The notes: a model not told the origin generated them from the letters alone. A stretch of DNA of 64,000 nt from JACKFB01 sp041389525 (GCA_041389525.1 JAWKRR010000020.1:46651-110650); one strand, 5' to 3'; counted from the first letter of the stretch, positions 7,695 to 17,699 are shown. Program-made: numbers and translations.

Positions 7695-9305
7695 ATGTTC
7701 CGGGCCATGAGACACCACTTCGACACCTTGGTACTCGGCAGCGGGATCGCGGGACTCAGCTACGCGCTGGAGATGGCCGAGCGCGGCAGCGTCGCCGTCG
7801 TCACGAAGCGTGGGCGCGACGACACGAACACGGCGTGGGCTCAGGGCGGGATCGCGGCGGTGCTGGACCCCGAGGACTCGTTTGAGGCCCACACTCGCGA
7901 CACGGTGACGGCCGGCGACGGGCTCAACGACGAGGCCATCGTGCGCATCTGCGCGGAAGAGGGCCCCGAGCGCATCGCGCGCTTGGTCGAGCTTGGCGTC
8001 GCGTTCACGCGCGAGGACGGCGAGCTGGCGCTGACCCGCGAGGGCGGCCACTCGGCGCGCCGCATCGTGCACGCCAAGGACATGACCGGGGCCGCGGTGC
8101 AGGAGTCGCTGGCCCGCGCGGTGGCCGCGCACCCGAAGATCCAGGTCTTCGAGCAGCACATGGCCATCGATCTCATCACGTTGCACCAGCAGCGGGGCGG
8201 CGTCGGCGACCGCTGCCTGGGCGCCTATGTGCTCGACCGCAGCACCAGCGTGGTCGACACGTTTCTGGCCAAGGTCGTGATGCTGGCCACCGGCGGCGCC
8301 GGCAAGGTCTACCTCTACACGACGAACCCCGACGTCGCGACGGGCGACGGCATCGCCATGGCGTGGCGGGCTGGCGCGCCCATCGCGAACATGGAGTTCT
8401 TCCAGTTCCACCCGACGACGCTCTACCACCCGCGCGCCAAGACCTTCCTGATTACGGAGGCTTGCCGCGGCGAGGGCGGCATCCTGCGGCGCCTGGACGG
8501 CGAGGCCTTCATGCCCCGCTACCACCCGCTGGCCGATCTCGCGCCGCGCGACGTCGTGGCCCGCGCCATCGACAACGAGCTCAAGCGCTCCGGCGACCTC
8601 CACGTCGTCTTGGACATGACGCACCTCGACCCGGCCTTCTTGGACGACCGCTTCCCCGGTGTCTCCCAGACCCTGCTCGGCCTGGGCATCGACATGCGCA
8701 CCCAGCCCATCCCGGTGGTCCCCGCGGCCCACTACTGCTGCGGCGGCGTGGTCTCTGATGCCGAGGGCCGCACCTCCGTCCCCGGCCTGCTGGTGGCCGG
8801 CGAGACGGCGCACACGGGCCTGCACGGCGCCAACCGCCTCGCCTCCAACTCGCTCTTGGAGGGCATGGTCTTCGCCCACCGCGCGGCCGCCGTCTCCTCC
8901 GCGATCCAGACGGAGGCTGGTGATTTGGCGTCCTGGGACGTGCCCGACTGGAACCCGGGCCTGGCGACCAACCCCGACGAGAAGGTCATGGTGGCCCACG
9001 CCTGGGACGAGACGCGCCGCCTGATGTGGAACTACGTCGGCATCGTGCGCTCGAACCGCCGCCTGGTGCGCGCCAAGCGCCGCCTCGACTCGCTGCGCCA
9101 GGAAGTCGCCCACGACTACTGGAAGTACATCGTCACCGCGGACATGGTCGAGCTGCGCAACATCATCACGGTCGCGATGCTGATCGTCGAGTGCGCGCTG
9201 CAGCGGCAAGAGAGCCGCGGCCTGCACTACAACCTCGACTTCCCCGAGCGCGACGACTCCACAGGCCCGCGGGACACCGTCATGCGCCGAGGCCGCTTTT
9301 CCTGA
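7695..9305 (+). CDS. nadB: L-aspartate oxidase
   Basis: A 536-residue flavoprotein oxidising L-aspartate to iminoaspartate, the first step of de novo NAD synthesis. The FAD-binding GSGIAGLSYALEM lies near residue 15, followed by NTAWAQGGIAAV, the HSARRIVHAKDMTG active-site segment, and HYCCGGV near the C-terminal third. Length is typical. ATG 7695 and ATG 7707 are both possible starts. The partner nadA is 32 kb away on the same strand, so the pathway is not one operon here. Confidence 0.96.
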   Translation: MFRAMRHHFDTLVLGSGIAGLSYALEMAERGSVAVVTKRGRDDTNTAWAQGGIAAVLDPEDSFEAHTRDTVTAGDGLNDEAIVRICAEEGPERIARLVELGVAFTREDGELALTREGGHSARRIVHAKDMTGAAVQESLARAVAAHPKIQVFEQHMAIDLITLHQQRGGVGDRCLGAYVLDRSTSVVDTFLAKVVMLATGGAGKVYLYTTNPDVATGDGIAMAWRAGAPIANMEFFQFHPTTLYHPRAKTFLITEACRGEGGILRRLDGEAFMPRYHPLADLAPRDVVARAIDNELKRSGDLHVVLDMTHLDPAFLDDRFPGVSQTLLGLGIDMRTQPIPVVPAAHYCCGGVVSDAEGRTSVPGLLVAGETAHTGLHGANRLASNSLLEGMVFAHRAAAVSSAIQTEAGDLASWDVPDWNPGLATNPDEKVMVAHAWDETRRLMWNYVGIVRSNRRLVRAKRRLDSLRQEVAHDYWKYIVTADMVELRNIITVAMLIVECALQRQESRGLHYNLDFPERDDSTGPRDTVMRRGRFS

Positions 9306-9342
9306 GCGCGCGCCTGGGGTTTTTGGTCCCTGACGCCCGAGA

Positions 9343-9466
9343 TCCTGCTCGATTTTGGCAGGGCTTGGCTCACGTTTGCGGAGTCACTTTGTTTCGCGCC
9401 ACGGCGCCAAGGCGCTAAGGACGCGCGTTCTTGCCGTCTTGGCGCCTTAGCGCCTTGGCGCGAACC
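9343..9466. repeat. Dispersed inverted-repeat element, family A, copy 1
   Basis: Arms at 9393-9421 and 9437-9464 are near-perfect inverted repeats built from the phrase CGCCAAGGCGC. They are preceded by about 50 nt that is also conserved in the copy at 16859-16973 (shared words include GGCAGG and GAGTCACTTTG). It fills the spacer after nadB. Matching flank as well as arms indicates a dispersed intergenic repeat, not chance. The rest of the 9306-9496 spacer shows nothing else. Confidence 0.8.
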
Positions 9467-9496
9467 TCATGGTTCTAGCTCCGCCGGATTGGGACG

Positions 9497-9976
9497 CTAC
9501 TGCTGAAGCGCCGAGGGCTCGCTGAACAGGTAGTCGGCGTCGGCCTGCAGGGTGTGGCAGCCGACGCAGGCCGTCGAGTCGCGCGTGAGCTGCTGGCGCG
9601 TCGTGGGGTCGAAGGCCTGAAAGGACCAGCCGCCCGCCTCGCCGCGTCCCGTGCGCCGCATCACCGCCACGAACTCGAGCGCGCCCTTCTCGCCGCCCTC
9701 GAGCCGGTACTGCTCTTTCACCAAGACCGTGTCCACGCCCAGGTCCGCGCGCGGGTTGGTGTAGAGCTCGCGCGCCACCCCCTCGTCCTCGCGGATGATG
9801 GGGCTGGCGTTGACCTTGGACCACTGCCGGTAGTTCGTCGGGTAGTCGGGGTCTCCGGTCTGCTGCGGCGTGTCCGTCGTCTGCTTCGACCCGCAGGCGG
9901 CGACAGGCAGGCCGAGCACTCCGACCAGCGCGAGGACCGAGAAGCGAAGGGCGTTGCGGGTTGCGTGGGATGTCAT
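9497..9976 (-). CDS. Cytochrome P460-like haem lipoprotein
   Basis: A 159-residue lipoprotein: signal peptide with lipobox PVAAC, then a P460-type domain (YRQWSKVNASPIIREDEG, ELYTNPRADLG) and one covalent c-type haem motif, CVGCH, near the C-terminus. P460-family proteins in other bacteria detoxify hydroxylamine or nitric oxide, but many members have no known reaction. It stands alone between nadB and orn; no redox partner is adjacent. The haem motif is clear; the catalytic role is not. Confidence 0.72.
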   Translation of the reverse strand: MTSHATRNALRFSVLALVGVLGLPVAACGSKQTTDTPQQTGDPDYPTNYRQWSKVNASPIIREDEGVARELYTNPRADLGVDTVLVKEQYRLEGGEKGALEFVAVMRRTGRGEAGGWSFQAFDPTTRQQLTRDSTACVGCHTLQADADYLFSEPSALQQ

Positions 9977-10057
9977 CGGGGTCCTCTCACGGCCGGTACT
10001 TCAATAGGTGTGCGGCGAAGTCGCTACGCGGTCTGTCGTGGGGTCTAACGCGGCCAC

Positions 10058-10693
10058 TCAGCCCTTCGAATCGCCGGGCTTCGGGGGTGATCGGAACAGC
10101 GTCCGCCGATAAAAGCGCAGCTCCTCCAGAGACTCGTGCACGTCGTCCAGCGCGCGGTGCGACTCGCCCTTGGCGGGAGCCTCGATACCGTACCAGCGCG
10201 ACGCCAACTCTTTAATGGATGAGATGTCGATCACTCGGTAGTGCAGGTGCTGCTCAAGCCGCGGCATGTAGCGGCGCAAGAAGCGGCGGTCCTGCCCGAT
10301 GGAGTTCCCGCACAGCGGCGAGCGCCCCGGCTCCGTCCACGCGGTCATAAAGGCCAGGGTCATGTCCTCGGCCTGCGCCAAGCTCACCCGCGACTTCAGC
10401 ACCGACTCGGTCAGCCCGCTCTTGCCGTGCTGGTTGGTGTTCCACTCGTCCATCGCCGCCATCACAGACGCGGGCTGGCGAATCACCAGATTCGGCCCCT
10501 CCGCCAGCACGTTCAGGTCGCTGTCGGTGATGACCGTCGCGATCTCCAGCGGGACACAGGTCGCCGGGTCCAGCCCGGTCATCTCCATGTCCATCCACAC
10601 CAGGTTGTCTGCGCTACGTCCCAAGTTCTCTCCGGTGCGGATCAACGTGCCGCCGTCGCGCGGCAGCATCGTCCCGCGCGGCCGCTTGGTCAA
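10058..10693 (-). CDS. orn: Oligoribonuclease
   Basis: A DEDDh 3'-5' exoribonuclease that degrades 2-5 nt RNA and pGpG. WMDMEMTGLDP holds the first Asp-Glu pair; NSIGQDRRFL and SHRALDDVHES supply the later acidic residues and catalytic His. From the listed ATG the product is 211 residues, about 30 longer than E. coli Orn; the extra N-terminus lacks similarity, so the true start may be an internal TTG (10645 or 10624). Divergent from dnaE. Confidence 0.95.
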   Translation of the reverse strand: MTKRPRGTMLPRDGGTLIRTGENLGRSADNLVWMDMEMTGLDPATCVPLEIATVITDSDLNVLAEGPNLVIRQPASVMAAMDEWNTNQHGKSGLTESVLKSRVSLAQAEDMTLAFMTAWTEPGRSPLCGNSIGQDRRFLRRYMPRLEQHLHYRVIDISSIKELASRWYGIEAPAKGESHRALDDVHESLEELRFYRRTLFRSPPKPGDSKG

Positions 10694-10886
10694 CCAGGAT
10701 GGGCGATCGCGTGCGGGGCTTGGGCGTCGAGCGGGGTTGGTGGCGCGCGATCGCCCGCTTTCGGCTTTCAGCCTTTGGCCCTTAGCCGGGCCCCCTGCGC
10801 GCGGGGGTGTGCGTTGACCGCTTGGGCGCTCGGGCGGTAGACCCAGGGCCCTTGGCCGCCCGTTGAATCACCGCTCGAGGTTTCTC

Positions 10887-13800
10887 ATGTCCTTTGTGCA
10901 TCTGCATACGCACACGCAGTACAGCATGTTGGACTCGACGCTGCGGGTGGGCGATCTGGTGGCGCGCGCGGTCGCGGACGGGGCGCCGGCGGTCGCGATG
11001 ACCGACCACGACAACCTCTTCGGCGCGGTCGAGTTCTTCAAGGCGGCGAAGGCCGCGAAGATCAAGGGGATCATCGGGGCGGAGGTCTCGCTGGTGCCCG
11101 TCGACCGCACCGACGCCGAGGTGAAGCGCACGGGGACCCTGGTGCTGCTCTGCAAGAACGCCGAGGGGTACCGAAACCTCTGCTTCTTGCTGAGCCGCGC
11201 CTACATGGACGCGCCGGCGCGGATCGGTCGGCCGCGCATCGATCGGCCGCTGCTGGGCGGGCGCGCGGGCGGGCTCATCGCGCTGTCGGGCAGCCTGTCC
11301 GGCGAGATCCCGCAGGCGCTGCTGCGGGGTGATGCCGACGAGGCGCGGCGGCTGGCGCGGCACTACGCGGGGCTCTTCCCCGGCGACTTCTACCTTGAGG
11401 TCATCCGCAACGGCATCAAGGAGCAGGAGCGGATCAACGCCGAGATCCAGCAGCTGTCTGAGGAATTGGGCCTCCCGCTCTGCGCGACCGCCGACGCTCA
11501 CTATGGCGCGTCCGAGGACGCGGCCGCCCACGAAGTCCTGATGTGCATCCAGATGGGCAAGATGCTGCCAACCCTGGAGACGACCGCCCGCATCACCGAC
11601 CAGATGCACTTGGCGCCCGCGGCCGAGATGCTCGAGCGCTTCGCCGACCAGCCCGAGGCCATCGCCAGCACTCTGGCCATCGCCGAGGCCTGCGAGTTCG
11701 AGCTGGTCTTGGGCCAGACCTTCTTGCCGACCTACAAGGTGCCGGAGCCGCACACCAGCGAGAGCTACCTCGAGCACGTCGCCAGCGAGGGCCTGCGGCG
11801 CCGCTACGCCGAGGCGCGCGCGATGGGGCTGTCGCCCGACGAGGCGATCTACGAGGACCGCCTCAAGGTCGAGCTTGGCATCATCAACACGATGGAATTC
11901 CCGGGGTATTTCCTCATCGTTTGGGACTTCATCGACTACGCGAAGCAGAACGGCATCCCGGTCGGGCCAGGCCGCGGCTCCGGCGCCGGCTCGCTGGTCG
12001 CCTGGGCGCTGCGCATCACCGACATCGATCCCTTGCGCTACGGGCTGCTCTTCGAGCGCTTCTTGAACCCCGAGCGCGTGTCCATGCCGGACTTCGACAT
12101 CGACTTCTGCATGAACAAGCGGGACCGGGTCATCAAGTACGTGTCCGACAAGTACGGCGAGGACCAGGTCGGGCAGATCATCACCTACGGGACGATGAAG
12201 GCGAAGGCGGTGGTGCGCGACGTGGCGCGCGTGCTGGGGCTGACCTTTGGCGAGGCGGACCGCGCGGCGAAGCTCATCCCCGACGACCTGGGGATGACGC
12301 TCGAGAAGGCGTTCTCGGCCGAGCCGCGGCTGCAGGGGCTGTGCGACGAGGATCCGCGCTACAAGAAGCTCTTCGAGGCCGCGCGCAAGCTCGAGGGGCT
12401 GAACCGGCAGCCCGGCATGCACGCCGCAGGCATCGTCATCGGCGAGAAGCCGTTGTGGGAGTACGTCCCGCTCTACGCGGTGCCGGGTGCGGAGGAGGGC
12501 TCGGTCGTCCGCATCACCCAGTACGCGAAGAATGAGGTCGAGGAAGCCGGCCTGGTGAAGTTCGACTTCCTGGGGCTGAAGACCCTGACCGTGGTCGACC
12601 ACGCGGTGCGCATCATCAACGAGGTCAAGGCCCAGCGCGGCGAGGAGGCGCTGGATATCGCGATGATCCCGCTGGAGGACAAGAAGGTCTTCGAGCTGAT
12701 CACCAAGGGTGACACGACGGGTGTGTTCCAGCTCGAGTCCTCGGGATTCAAGGAATTGCTGAGGAAACTGAAGCCAGACTGCCTCGAGGACATCATCGCG
12801 GCCGTCGCGCTCTACCGCCCGGGGCCGCTCCAGTCGGGCATGGTCGACGGCTTCATCCGGCGAAAGCATGGTGAGGAGAAGGTCGAGTACCCGCACCCCA
12901 AGCTGGAGGCGACGCTCAAGGAGACCTACGGCGTCATGGTCTACCAGGAGCAGGTCATGCAGGCCGCCAGCGTGCTCGCCGGCTTCAGCCTGGGTCAGGC
13001 CGACATTCTGCGGCGCGCCATGGGCAAGAAGAAGCCGTCGGAGATGGCCAAGCAGCGCGAGGTGTTCAAGGCGGGCTGCGTCGAGCGCGATGTGCCCGCG
13101 GAGCAGGCCGACGCCATCTTCGACACCATCGACAAGTTCGCGGGCTACGGCTTCAACAAGAGCCACTCGGCCGCCTACGGGCTCATCAGCTACCAGACCG
13201 CGTGGCTGAAGGCGCACCACCCCGTCGAGTTCATGGCGGCGCTGCTGACCTGCGACGGCGACAACACCGACAAGGTGGTGCGGCTGATCTCCGAGGCGCG
13301 CTCGATGGGGCTGACGGTGCTGCCCCCCTCGCTGAACGCCAGCGCGCACGACTTCACGTCGGCGGACGGGGCGATCCGCTTCGGTCTGGGCGCGGTGAAG
13401 GGCGTCGGCGGCGGCGCGGTGGAGTCGATCTTGGCCGCGCGCACCGAGGGCGGGCCCTTCGCGTCGCTCTTCGACTTCTGCGACCGGGTCGACACGAAGC
13501 GGGTCAACCGGCGCGTCATCGAGGCGCTCGTAAAATGCGGGGCCTTCGACGACTTCGGGCTGCCGCGGATGGGGCTCTTCGAGGCCATCGACAAGGCCAT
13601 CGAGCGCGGCCAGTCGCTGCAGCGCGACCGCGAGTCGGGGCAGTTCAACCTCTTCGGCGAGCTGATCGCCGCCTCGCCGGCTCCCGATGTCGAGCAGGGC
13701 GTGCAGATCGACCCCGAGGCCGAGTGGCCCGACAAGGTGCGGCTGGCGTTTGAGAAGGCCTGCCTTGGCTTCTACGTCTCCGGCCACCCGCTCGACGGCT

Positions 13801-14384
13801 ACGCCCAGTCGATCCGCGAGCTTGGCTGCGTCCCCATCGCCGAGCTTGGCCAGTACATCAAGTCGCGCGAGACCGTGAAGGTCGCCGGCGTCGTCGCCGA
13901 GTACCGCGAGCGCCCGCTCAAGAGCGGCAACGGGCGCATGGCCTTCGTGACCCTGGAGGACCTGACGGGCCGCGTCGAGCTGCTCGTGTTCTCCAAGGTG
14001 TTTCCTGACGCCGAGCAGGCGCTCAAGGGCGACGCGCCGCTGATGGTGGCCGCGCAGGTGCAGCTGGAAGGCGAGGGCGAGGCGACCTCGATCAAGCTGC
14101 GGGCGGAGTCGGTCGCGACCCTGGCGTCCCACCGCGAGGCTAGCACCAAGCGCCTGCGCCTGACGGTGGACGGCGACGCGATGGACCCGAAGAAGCTCCA
14201 GCGCCTGCACGAGCTGCTGCTGGCCAGCGAGCACGGGCTGCCGGTGGACGTGCGGGTCAACGTCCCCAAGCGCGGCCACGCCACGGTGCGCCTGGGCCAA
14301 CACTACAAGATGGCGCCCAGCGACGACGCCGTGGACCGGGTCGAGCGCCTCATCGGCCGGGGGCGCGTGGCCTTCCTCGCGTAG
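10887..14384 (+). CDS. dnaE: DNA polymerase III alpha subunit
   Basis: A 1165-residue replicative polymerase. I chose ATG 10887, seven bases after CGAGG, because the PHP domain begins at once (FVHLHTHTQYSMLDS); a TTG at 10863 is a weaker choice. The catalytic palm motif PDFDIDF is near residues 400-406, and VGPGRGSGAGSLVAW, PGMHAAGIVI and the helix-hairpin-helix and OB-fold regions follow in the usual order. Length matches proteobacterial DnaE. It replicates both strands as part of the holoenzyme. The long open frame on the other strand is a high-GC shadow. Confidence 0.98.
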   Translation: MSFVHLHTHTQYSMLDSTLRVGDLVARAVADGAPAVAMTDHDNLFGAVEFFKAAKAAKIKGIIGAEVSLVPVDRTDAEVKRTGTLVLLCKNAEGYRNLCFLLSRAYMDAPARIGRPRIDRPLLGGRAGGLIALSGSLSGEIPQALLRGDADEARRLARHYAGLFPGDFYLEVIRNGIKEQERINAEIQQLSEELGLPLCATADAHYGASEDAAAHEVLMCIQMGKMLPTLETTARITDQMHLAPAAEMLERFADQPEAIASTLAIAEACEFELVLGQTFLPTYKVPEPHTSESYLEHVASEGLRRRYAEARAMGLSPDEAIYEDRLKVELGIINTMEFPGYFLIVWDFIDYAKQNGIPVGPGRGSGAGSLVAWALRITDIDPLRYGLLFERFLNPERVSMPDFDIDFCMNKRDRVIKYVSDKYGEDQVGQIITYGTMKAKAVVRDVARVLGLTFGEADRAAKLIPDDLGMTLEKAFSAEPRLQGLCDEDPRYKKLFEAARKLEGLNRQPGMHAAGIVIGEKPLWEYVPLYAVPGAEEGSVVRITQYAKNEVEEAGLVKFDFLGLKTLTVVDHAVRIINEVKAQRGEEALDIAMIPLEDKKVFELITKGDTTGVFQLESSGFKELLRKLKPDCLEDIIAAVALYRPGPLQSGMVDGFIRRKHGEEKVEYPHPKLEATLKETYGVMVYQEQVMQAASVLAGFSLGQADILRRAMGKKKPSEMAKQREVFKAGCVERDVPAEQADAIFDTIDKFAGYGFNKSHSAAYGLISYQTAWLKAHHPVEFMAALLTCDGDNTDKVVRLISEARSMGLTVLPPSLNASAHDFTSADGAIRFGLGAVKGVGGGAVESILAARTEGGPFASLFDFCDRVDTKRVNRRVIEALVKCGAFDDFGLPRMGLFEAIDKAIERGQSLQRDRESGQFNLFGELIAASPAPDVEQGVQIDPEAEWPDKVRLAFEKACLGFYVSGHPLDGYAQSIRELGCVPIAELGQYIKSRETVKVAGVVAEYRERPLKSGNGRMAFVTLEDLTGRVELLVFSKVFPDAEQALKGDAPLMVAAQVQLEGEGEATSIKLRAESVATLASHREASTKRLRLTVDGDAMDPKKLQRLHELLLASEHGLPVDVRVNVPKRGHATVRLGQHYKMAPSDDAVDRVERLIGRGRVAFLA

Positions 14385-14540
14385 GCGCGAGCTGGGTTTT
14401 CGAGGGTTTCGATCTTTGCGGCGGAGGGCGGGGTGAGGGGGAACGGCCGATCTCGGGCTGTGGTGCCTGCGCCGCCCACCCGCTGTGCTCGCCTGCGCTG
14501 CCCTTGACAGCCCGAGGCCGCGCGGTTCGAGTGGCGCCGC

Positions 14541-16841
14541 ATGAAAGGCTCCATGAGCGCGTACGTCCGCTTCGTCCTCGGCCACCGGGCGCTCATCCTG
14601 GGGCTGTGCGGCGTGGTCACTGTGGCCGCGCTCGCCCTCATCGTGACCCGCGGCAGCCTGGGCAGCTCGCTGGGTAAGCTCTTCTTGGGCGAGACGCCCG
14701 AGTGGAACACCTACCTGGAGCGCGTCCGCGACTTCCAGGCCGACGAAGCGATCATCGTAGCCCTGGCGGACACGGACCTCACCGACCCGGCGGTGCTCGA
14801 CCGCCTCGAGGCCGCCGGCGACGCCATCATGGAGCTGCCCGAGGTCGGCTGGATTCAGAGCCCCCTCAGCGTCTCGCGCATCGCCCGCGACGAGGACTCG
14901 CTGCAGATTCGGCCTTACGCGGAGCTGATTCGCCAGCGCCCCCAAGACGCCAAAGAGCTGCTGGCCGAGCTGGCGAGCGACCCCTTCGGCTCCGGCCTCG
15001 TCGTCTCGCCCGACGGGCGCCACTCGGCCTTCGTCATCGAGCTGATCCCCGACACCGAGCGGCCGGCCGAGCGCGGCCCCGAGCTGGTCGGCGAGGTCAC
15101 CCAGGCCTTCATCGCGCACGGCTTCCCCGCGGACTCGCTGCACCGCGTGGGCTTCTTGGCGCTGCTGTCTCAGTCCATCGCCGAGACCCGCTACTCCATC
15201 GAGACCCTCTTTCCCCTCGTCGCCATCGTGCTCCTCGCGGTGGTGATGCTGCTCTTTCACCGCCTGTGGCCGGTCGCGCTCTCCATGGGCGTCTCGCTCA
15301 TCGGCGTCACCTGGACCATGGCCTTCGCGGTGATCTGGGACCCGAAGATCAACGTGATGCTGGCGATGGCCCCCGCGGTCATCCTCATCGTCGGCTTCTC
15401 CGACGTCATCCACCTGTGCAGCGCCTACCTGCTGGAACTCTCCCACGGCCGCTCGCGCGAAGACGCCATCCGCGCCAGCGCCGTCGACGTCGGCCACGCC
15501 TGCCTCTACACGTCCCTGACCACCTTCGTCGGGTTCATCGGCATGACCTTCGTGCCGACGCCGGCCTTTCGGCAGCTCGGCTGGGTCCTGGGCTTCGGCG
15601 TCGCCACCGCGCTGCTGCTCGCGATGACCCTGGTCCCCATCGCGTTCAGCCTGATGCCGACGCCCAAACCGTGGCGCGTCGGGGCCACCTCGCGCGTCCA
15701 GGCTGCGCTCGACGGCGTCTTGGCCGCCATGTCCCGCCTCGCGACCCGGCGCGCGCGCTGGGTCGTGGCCGCCTTCGCCCTCGTCACCGCCGTCGCCATC
15801 GCCGGTGCGTCGCGCGTCCACATCGAGAGCCGCTTCACCGACCGCTTCGCGCCCGACAGCCCCATCCGCAAAGACGCCGACTTCTTCGCCGAGCACTTCG
15901 CGAAGGCCAACATCATTCAGCTCTTCGTGACGACTCCCGAGCCGGGCGGCCTGCTCGAACCCGAGACCATGAGCCGTCTCGCCGCCTGGCAGGACGAGCT
16001 CACCGCGACCCCCGGCGTCGAGAGCGTCATCTCCTACGCCGACGTCCTGCGCCAGATGCACGGCGTGCTGGCCGACGACCCACAGCCCGGCGCGCTCCCC
16101 GACAGCCACGACGCGCTGGCCCAGTACACGCTGCTCTTCGAGATGTCCGCCCGAGATCAGCTGCGTCGCCTCACCGACTTCGACCGCAAGACCGCGCTGG
16201 TCAGCGTGCGCGTCGCCGACGAGGGGATGCGCGCCGCCGGCGTGCTGGGAGACCGCCTCGCCGAGCGCGGTCGCGAGGTCATGGGCGAGGGCACCCGCGT
16301 CGAGGCCACCGGCATCATCTGGCTGATGGGCCACTGGCTCGACGAGGTCATCACCGGCCAGACCACCGGCTTCCTGTTCACGTTCCTGGTCATCACCCTG
16401 ATGATGTCGCTGGAGCTGCGCTCGCTGCGCCTGGGCCTGTGGTCCATGGTCCCCAACACCGTGCCCTTGCTGGTCCTCGGCGGCGTCCTCGGCTTCATGT
16501 GGGAGGACGTCGACAGCGACACCCTGGCCATCGCCATGCTGGCCATCGGCATCGGCGTCGACGACACCATCCACTTCCTCATGCGCTACCGAATCGAGGC
16601 CCAGCGCACCGACGACCCCGACGAGGCCCTGGACCGGGCCTACGACTTCGCCGGCCGCGCCATCGTGATGACCACGGTGACCCTCGCGCTCGGCTTCGCC
16701 CCCTTCGCGACGTCCAGCTACTACACCACGCGAATCCTCGGCACCCTGCTGCCCATGACCCTGGTGGTGGCGCTGGTAGCCGACCTCCTCCTCGTCCCCG
16801 CGCTAGCCCGCCTCGGCCCACTCCGGATGGTCAAGCGCTAG
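14541..16841 (+). CDS. RND superfamily (MMPL-type) transporter
   Basis: A 766-residue membrane protein with the RND layout: TM1, a large periplasmic loop (about residues 45-210), a five-helix bundle, then a second TM, loop and helix bundle. The sterol-sensing-like segments NVMLAMAPAVILIVGFSDVI and the matching AIGIGVDDTIHFLMRY carry the acidic residues expected for proton relay. It is shorter than HAE1 pumps and resembles the HAE3/MMPL exporters that move lipids, hopanoids or hydrophobic compounds. No membrane-fusion partner is adjacent. Substrate unknown. Confidence 0.88.
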   Translation: MKGSMSAYVRFVLGHRALILGLCGVVTVAALALIVTRGSLGSSLGKLFLGETPEWNTYLERVRDFQADEAIIVALADTDLTDPAVLDRLEAAGDAIMELPEVGWIQSPLSVSRIARDEDSLQIRPYAELIRQRPQDAKELLAELASDPFGSGLVVSPDGRHSAFVIELIPDTERPAERGPELVGEVTQAFIAHGFPADSLHRVGFLALLSQSIAETRYSIETLFPLVAIVLLAVVMLLFHRLWPVALSMGVSLIGVTWTMAFAVIWDPKINVMLAMAPAVILIVGFSDVIHLCSAYLLELSHGRSREDAIRASAVDVGHACLYTSLTTFVGFIGMTFVPTPAFRQLGWVLGFGVATALLLAMTLVPIAFSLMPTPKPWRVGATSRVQAALDGVLAAMSRLATRRARWVVAAFALVTAVAIAGASRVHIESRFTDRFAPDSPIRKDADFFAEHFAKANIIQLFVTTPEPGGLLEPETMSRLAAWQDELTATPGVESVISYADVLRQMHGVLADDPQPGALPDSHDALAQYTLLFEMSARDQLRRLTDFDRKTALVSVRVADEGMRAAGVLGDRLAERGREVMGEGTRVEATGIIWLMGHWLDEVITGQTTGFLFTFLVITLMMSLELRSLRLGLWSMVPNTVPLLVLGGVLGFMWEDVDSDTLAIAMLAIGIGVDDTIHFLMRYRIEAQRTDDPDEALDRAYDFAGRAIVMTTVTLALGFAPFATSSYYTTRILGTLLPMTLVVALVADLLLVPALARLGPLRMVKR

Positions 16842-16858
16842 GGTCTTGCGTCCGAGCT

Positions 16859-16973
16859 CCTGCGCGATTCTGGCAGGACTTGTCGCAACCTTGATGAGTC
16901 ACTTTGGTTCGCGCCAAGACGCCAAGACGCCAAGAACGCGCGTCCTTTGCGCCTTGGCGTCTTGGCGCGAACC
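16859..16973. repeat. Dispersed inverted-repeat element, family A, copy 2
   Basis: Arms at 16906-16934 and 16946-16973 are inverted repeats made of CGCCAAGACGC units, with an 11-nt apex containing CGCGCG. The upstream 50 nt matches the family A copy at 9343-9466, and both copies begin shortly after a stop codon on the plus strand. The transcribed form would be a very stable hairpin that could serve as terminator or RNA stabiliser. Confidence 0.82.
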
Positions 16974-17054
16974 CTCAGGCAGGGGTCGGGGACAGACTTG
17001 AGACTTGCTCTTGGCTGCCTGCTCGCCGCGACGGCCCGCCAGGCTTCCGCGGAT

Positions 17055-17699
17055 TCATCGCGGAGGCACGCCGCTGGCCGCTCGCATCACCACCGTCTTC
17101 GCGCGCAGCGCCCGCGCGATGCCGACCTGGAGCCGGCGAATCTCCGGGGCGGCGAAGCCCCGCGCCTCCAGCGGCGGCTCCGAGCGCGGCGTCTTGTTCA
17201 TGATGCTCTCGGGGTAGGCCGAGTGCGGCAGCCCGAAGGCGTGGCCCAGCTCGTGGGCCAGGACCATGGGGGCGGCGTAGTCGGCGACGATGACGATGCG
17301 CGTCTTTCGGTCGCTGCGGACGCGCCAGTGGACCCCGCGGATGACCCCGTCGCGGTCGATGTCGGCGAGGTGGCGCACGATGAACACGTGCAGCGTGCGG
17401 TCGGCGCTGATCGATTTCCCCAGCCGATCTCGGGCGTTGGCGTCATCGACGCGCACCTGCGCTGCCGGCAGCTCGCGGGTCGCGACCACGTCGAAGCCCA
17501 GGTCGACCGCGGCGAAGTGGCGGTTCGCCTCGGCGAGCTGGGCGGCGAGAAATCCCTCGGGCAGCGGGGCGCCGTCGGCGGGCAGGTGCAGGGTCAGGCG
17601 GGCGCAGCGCTCGGCATCAGGAGGGCAGGGCGCGAGCGGCGCCGCGGCGGCTGGCGCGCTCGCAAATAGCGAGGCGGCGACTGCGAAAAAGACCCACAC
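17055..17699 (-). CDS. Exported metzincin-type zinc protease
   Basis: A 214-residue protein with a signal peptide (cleavage near AAAAP) and a full extended zinc motif HELGHAFGLPH at residues 149-159, followed by SIMN as a possible Met-turn, the signature of metzincin-clan proteases. The intervening DIDRDGVIRG may bind calcium. It starts with GTG, with GGGAGGAG upstream, 22 nt after the sterol-reductase homologue, so they are likely cotranscribed. It probably acts in the periplasm or outside the cell; substrate unknown. Confidence 0.82.
   Translation of the reverse strand: MWVFFAVAASLFASAPAAAAPLAPCPPDAERCARLTLHLPADGAPLPEGFLAAQLAEANRHFAAVDLGFDVVATRELPAAQVRVDDANARDRLGKSISADRTLHVFIVRHLADIDRDGVIRGVHWRVRSDRKTRIVIVADYAAPMVLAHELGHAFGLPHSAYPESIMNKTPRSEPPLEARGFAAPEIRRLQVGIARALRAKTVVMRAASGVPPR

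Noticed and set aside
9343..9466. CRISPR array from repeated GCC/GGCGCC words
   Set aside because: The repeats form one inverted-repeat hairpin, not regularly spaced direct repeats with unique spacers; no cas gene is in the window.
10782..16574. A 1930-codon open frame on the minus strand opposite dnaE and the RND exporter
   Set aside because: It is antisense to two well-recognised genes, has low-complexity composition (Asp/Gly/His/Arg-rich) and no domain; it reflects strong GC3 bias.
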